The notes beneath the pieces are model-generated. The model did not search any database. It was given only the letters and a program-made list of their open reading frames with translations, and was not told the origin of the DNA. From Gemmatimonadota bacterium (GTDB lineage: Bacteria; Latescibacterota; UBA2968; UBA8231), in NCBI GenBank assembly GCA_009845645.1, contig VXZF01000233.1:1-8715 (forward strand): a stretch of 8,715 nucleotides of DNA. Reading direction: 5' to 3'. How positions within the stretch are numbered: position 1 is the first letter of the stretch; each line of letters begins with the position of its first letter. The translations under genes and the position numbers were made by a program. Below are positions 5,851 through 8,715 of this stretch, in pieces.

Positions 5851-7527
5851 ATGCGCCGTTATCCCGTCTGGAATGTCCGCCACGACGATCCGTACGATAG
5901 CTTGATTGATGCCCTGCTTGTCGGTCGTGGCCTGACTCGCGCCGAATTGCAAGTCGGTCCTGAAGCCCTGCATCCGCCCGAGCAAATGCAGGACATGGCG
6001 ACTGCGGTTGCGCGCCTAGAGCACGCCGTGCGCACTCGTGAGAAAATCGTCGTGTACGGCGATTACGACGTCGATGGGGTTTGCAGCACTGCCGTGCTGA
6101 TGGATTTTCTCGAGCGGGTGGGTGCCGACTGCGATTGCCTTTTGCCCGATCGCCACAAGGACGGATACGGCCTCAAGCCGCCTGGGGTCGAGCGCGCCAT
6201 AGCAAAGGGCGCGCGCGTCATCGTCACGGTTGATAATGGCATCTCGGCCTACGAAGCCCTAGAGTTGGCTGAGATGCGCGGCGTGGAGGTCGTCGTCGTA
6301 GATCATCACCAACAGCTCGCTGAATTGCCGCGCGCTCTTGCTATCATCAACCCCAATCGCCGCGATTGCACGTATCCGTTCAAGGACTTGGCTGGCGTTG
6401 GCGTCACCTTCAAGCTGGTGCAGGCCCTCAGCACAGCCTTTCTCGCCGGTGAGGAGCGCCGCCGTTATCTCAACGAACTGCTCGACTTAGTGGCCTTGGG
6501 GACGGTGGCCGATCTCGTGCCTGTGCTGGGGGAAAATCGCCTGTTCATCCAGCGCGGCCTACAGATCCTCCAACGCACCCAGCGCCTCGGGCTGCGCGCG
6601 CTCAAGAAGGTGGCCAGCTACCGAGACCAGCCCCTCGATGCCGCCAGTTTGGGTTTTCGCTTGGGGCCGCGGATCAATGTTGCTGGTCGTTTGAAGACGC
6701 CCGATATAGCGCTGCGGCTTTTGCGCTCGACAAGCGAGGGGGAGGCTGCGCAGTTGGCCGACGAACTCAACCGGCTCAACTCCCAGCGGCAGGCTTGGCA
6801 GCGGGAGGGCATACGGGAGGCCGAGGAACAGGTCGGCCCGGAGGAGGATGTGGAAGACCACATCATCGTGGTACGGGGGGAGTGGAAGTTGGGGATCGTC
6901 GGCCTGTTGGCCAGCAAGTTGTGCGAAAAATACGCCCGCCCCGCAGTCGTGTGTACCCAAAGCAGTGATCACGGCCTCTACGTAGGTTCGGCCCGCAGCA
7001 TCCCCGGCTACGACATCAGCGCAGGAATCCACTCCTGCGAAGAGCATTTGAAAGCGCATGGCGGCCATCCGGCGGCCGCGGGCTTTTCGCTTGAAGCCGA
7101 TGCCTTTGAGCACTTTCGCCTCGCGCTGATCGATCACGCCAACGCCCACATTAGTGCTGAGGCACTGCGACCCGCCTTGGACATCGACCTGATGCTCAAA
7201 CCGGTCGATTTGACGCTAGACACAGTGGAGCAACTCGCCGCGCTAGAGCCTTTTGGCAACGGACACCGGCGGCCGGTTTTTGCCCTAGAGGACTGTCGGG
7301 TCGTTTGGGCGCGGCAGATCGGTTCCGGCCGCCACTTCAAGGCCGAATTGGAGGTGAGCGGCCGCCGCTGCGCGGCGCTGTGGTGGAACCAAAAAGACCT
7401 CGCGGACAAGGTGCGGCCGGGCGACCGGCTGAGCGCGGCTTTCGAGTTGGAGGCAGACACCTATACTGGCAACGGTGCTGTGCAGATGGTACTCAAGGAC
7501 TTGTACTTGCGGCAGTCGGTAGCTTAG
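5851..7527 (+). CDS. recJ: Single-stranded-DNA-specific exonuclease RecJ
   Basis: A DHH-family 5'-3' single-strand DNA exonuclease of recombinational and mismatch repair; cytosolic and metal-dependent. From the ATG at 5851 it has 558 residues, normal for RecJ. The motifs are in order: GDYDVDG (70-76), DRHKDGYGL (100-108), VDNGIS (127-132), the DHH motif itself in VVVDHHQ (148-154), LGTVADLVP (216-224), GPRINVAGR (272-280), the DHHA1 motif GGHPAAAGF (404-412), and a C-terminal OB-like domain (about 447-558) containing LEPFGNGHRRPVF (465-477). The frame is open back to a TTG at 5779, but that codon lies inside the promoter and adds residues unlike the family N-terminus. MRRYPVWNVR from 5851, with a weak GAAG upstream, is preferred. 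It is divergent from the secreted-protein operon; apgM follows by 30 nt. Confidence 0.96.
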   Translation: MRRYPVWNVRHDDPYDSLIDALLVGRGLTRAELQVGPEALHPPEQMQDMATAVARLEHAVRTREKIVVYGDYDVDGVCSTAVLMDFLERVGADCDCLLPDRHKDGYGLKPPGVERAIAKGARVIVTVDNGISAYEALELAEMRGVEVVVVDHHQQLAELPRALAIINPNRRDCTYPFKDLAGVGVTFKLVQALSTAFLAGEERRRYLNELLDLVALGTVADLVPVLGENRLFIQRGLQILQRTQRLGLRALKKVASYRDQPLDAASLGFRLGPRINVAGRLKTPDIALRLLRSTSEGEAAQLADELNRLNSQRQAWQREGIREAEEQVGPEEDVEDHIIVVRGEWKLGIVGLLASKLCEKYARPAVVCTQSSDHGLYVGSARSIPGYDISAGIHSCEEHLKAHGGHPAAAGFSLEADAFEHFRLALIDHANAHISAEALRPALDIDLMLKPVDLTLDTVEQLAALEPFGNGHRRPVFALEDCRVVWARQIGSGRHFKAELEVSGRRCAALWWNQKDLADKVRPGDRLSAAFELEADTYTGNGAVQMVLKDLYLRQSVA

Positions 7528-7544
7528 AGGCTTCCTGCAGAATT

Positions 7545-7548
7545 GGAG
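7545..7548 (+). promoter_or_regulatory. Ribosome binding site of the phosphoglycerate mutase gene
   Basis: GGAG located 9 nt before the GTG at 7558. It supports that GTG over the out-of-frame ATG at 7550, which is only 1 nt away and opens a frame of just three codons. Confidence 0.55.
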
Positions 7549-7557
7549 AATGCGAAC

Positions 7558-8715
7558 GTGATAAGTTCCCAATACACCGAGGAATTGTGCATCCGGGACA
7601 GCGACGCCAAAATCGTCCTGTTGGTCGTCGATGGCTTGGGCGGGTTGCCCCATCCCGCCACGGGCAAGTCCGAGTTGGAGACGGCCCAGTTGCCCAACTT
7701 AGACGCGCTGGCCAAGGGGGGCACCTGCGGTCTGATTTCGCCGTTGGGGGCTGGCTTTACTCCGGGCAGCGGCCCAGCCCACTTAGCCCTCTTTGGCTAC
7801 GATCCTTGGCAGAACCAGATCGGTCGCGGTGCCCTTTCGGCTCTTGGCTTGGGTCTGGACTTCGCTCGCGGCGATGTGGCGGCGCGCCTCAATTTTTGCA
7901 CGGTGGATGCTGAGGGTCGGGTGTGCGACCGCCGCGCTGGCCGCATCCCCACGGAAAAAGGACGCCAGCTTTGCGAAGTGTTAAAAGCGGTCGCCGTGCC
8001 CGGGGTGGAGTTACAAGTCGCTGCTGAGATGGAGTACCGCGCTGGCGTGGTGTTGCGCGGCATGGGCTTGGGCGACCAAGTCTCGGATTCGGATCCGCAG
8101 GTGACGGGCGTGCCGCCCAAGTCTCTGACGGCCCTCGCGCCGGGTGCCGAGCGCACCGTTGAAGTGGCCAATGCCTTTCTAGAACAAGCTGCTGTCTTGC
8201 TCGCTGACGAACACCCGGCCAACATGGTGCTGCTGAGGGGATTTGGTCGCTATCCAGAGTTGGTGTCGATGGACAAGGCGTATGGGCTGAAGGCGCTGGG
8301 CATTGCTGGGTATCCCATGTATCGCGGGGTGGCCGGCGCTGTGGGCATGGATGTGGAAGCGGTCGGCTGGGATCTCGAATCCGAATTCGCCTTGCTCGAA
8401 AGCCGCTATGCGGACTACGACTTTTTCTACGTACACGTCAAGAAGACCGACAGCGCGGGCGAGGACGGCGATTTCGAGTTGAAGGTGCGGCTATTAGAGG
8501 AGTTGGATGCTTACATTCCGAGGTTGCTCGCGCTGCAACCCGAGGTGCTCGTCGTCACTGGCGACCACTCGACCCCGTCGATTATGCGCAGCCACAGTTG
8601 GCATCCCGTGCCCACGGTCATCGCTAGCCAGTGGGCGTTGGCCGACGCCGCGGATGAATTTTCCGAGCGCGGTTGCAGCGCTGGCTGTCTCGGAATCGCG
8701 CCGTCACCGAGCTTG
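7558..8715 (+). CDS. apgM: 2,3-bisphosphoglycerate-independent phosphoglycerate mutase, archaeal (ApgM) type; 3' end cut
   Basis: Interconverts 3- and 2-phosphoglycerate in glycolysis and gluconeogenesis; a cytosolic enzyme of the alkaline phosphatase superfamily. The frame is open from a GTG at 7558 to the window edge (386 codons, no stop). Visible motifs: LLVVDGLGGLPHPATGKSELETA (about 21-43) with metal-ligand Asp25; FTPGSGPAHLALFGYDP (67-83) with the probable catalytic Ser71; IGRGALSALG (88-97); NFCTVDAEGR (112-121); DRRAGRIPTEKG (124-135); HVKKTDSAGEDGD (293-305); and VTGDHSTPSIMRSHSWHPVP (333-352) with late metal ligands. These match the bacterial ApgM subgroup rather than the long GpmI or the cofactor-dependent GpmA. 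Family members are about 400 residues, so only some 15-25 should be missing. The GTG is chosen for its GGAG site. With a 30-nt gap after recJ and no terminator seen, co-transcription is likely. Confidence 0.93.
   Translation, partial: MISSQYTEELCIRDSDAKIVLLVVDGLGGLPHPATGKSELETAQLPNLDALAKGGTCGLISPLGAGFTPGSGPAHLALFGYDPWQNQIGRGALSALGLGLDFARGDVAARLNFCTVDAEGRVCDRRAGRIPTEKGRQLCEVLKAVAVPGVELQVAAEMEYRAGVVLRGMGLGDQVSDSDPQVTGVPPKSLTALAPGAERTVEVANAFLEQAAVLLADEHPANMVLLRGFGRYPELVSMDKAYGLKALGIAGYPMYRGVAGAVGMDVEAVGWDLESEFALLESRYADYDFFYVHVKKTDSAGEDGDFELKVRLLEELDAYIPRLLALQPEVLVVTGDHSTPSIMRSHSWHPVPTVIASQWALADAADEFSERGCSAGCLGIAPSPSL

Noticed and set aside
6559..7149. Open frame of 196 codons on the minus strand within recJ
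   Set aside because: It lies wholly opposite conserved RecJ motifs, has no family signature, and is explained by codon bias.
7550..7561. Three-codon ATG frame whose TGA overlaps the apgM GTG start, like a mini leader peptide
   Set aside because: The only ribosome binding site (GGAG) ends 1 nt before this ATG, too close for initiation, and is well placed for the GTG.
7305..7913. Plus-strand open frame of 202 codons spanning the recJ end and the apgM start
   Set aside because: It overlaps two well-supported genes in a different frame and its translation is Gly/Arg-rich without domains.

Overview
The window is a GC-rich (roughly 60% by eye), gene-dense piece of bacterial chromosome. It carries five complete protein genes and three others that need comment: rpsP runs off the left edge, an apgM-type phosphoglycerate mutase runs off the right edge, and one secreted protein has no clear function. 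I see no rRNA, tRNA, mobile element, CRISPR array or recombination site. The secreted protein ends in a FlgD-like / Por-type (type IX secretion-like) C-terminal domain with the NYPNPFN signature. That signature is typical of the FCB supergroup and allied uncultivated phyla (Latescibacterota, Zixibacteria, KSB1, Marinimicrobia, Gemmatimonadota and others). The phylum is therefore an inference; a GC-rich FCB-like lineage fits best.

Left part, minus strand (1-5706). Reading in the direction of transcription, the first gene is the secreted cohesin-like / FlgD-like protein. It is followed by rsmB (16S rRNA m5C967 methyltransferase), a membrane-anchored protein with three PASTA domains, and rpe (ribulose-phosphate 3-epimerase). 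rsmB starts 3 nt after the secreted gene stops, and the next two junctions are 4-nt GTGA and ATGA overlaps, so these four genes look like one translationally coupled unit. After rpe there is an AT-rich gap of about 80 nt with a good sigma70-type promoter. It drives ffh (signal recognition particle GTPase) and, 25 nt later, rpsP (ribosomal protein S16), the familiar ffh-rpsP pair.

Right part, plus strand (5707-8715). A 144-nt divergent control region holds a promoter for each direction. The rightward promoter leads into recJ (single-strand 5'-3' exonuclease), followed after 30 nt by the apgM-type mutase.

Most of the window is housekeeping. The points worth a second look are the kinase-less PASTA protein in the place where many bacteria keep a PASTA-domain Ser/Thr kinase (rsmB ... 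rpe), the surface-type protein heading that operon, and a palindrome lying in the spacer of its predicted promoter. I did not find a convincing new biological system.
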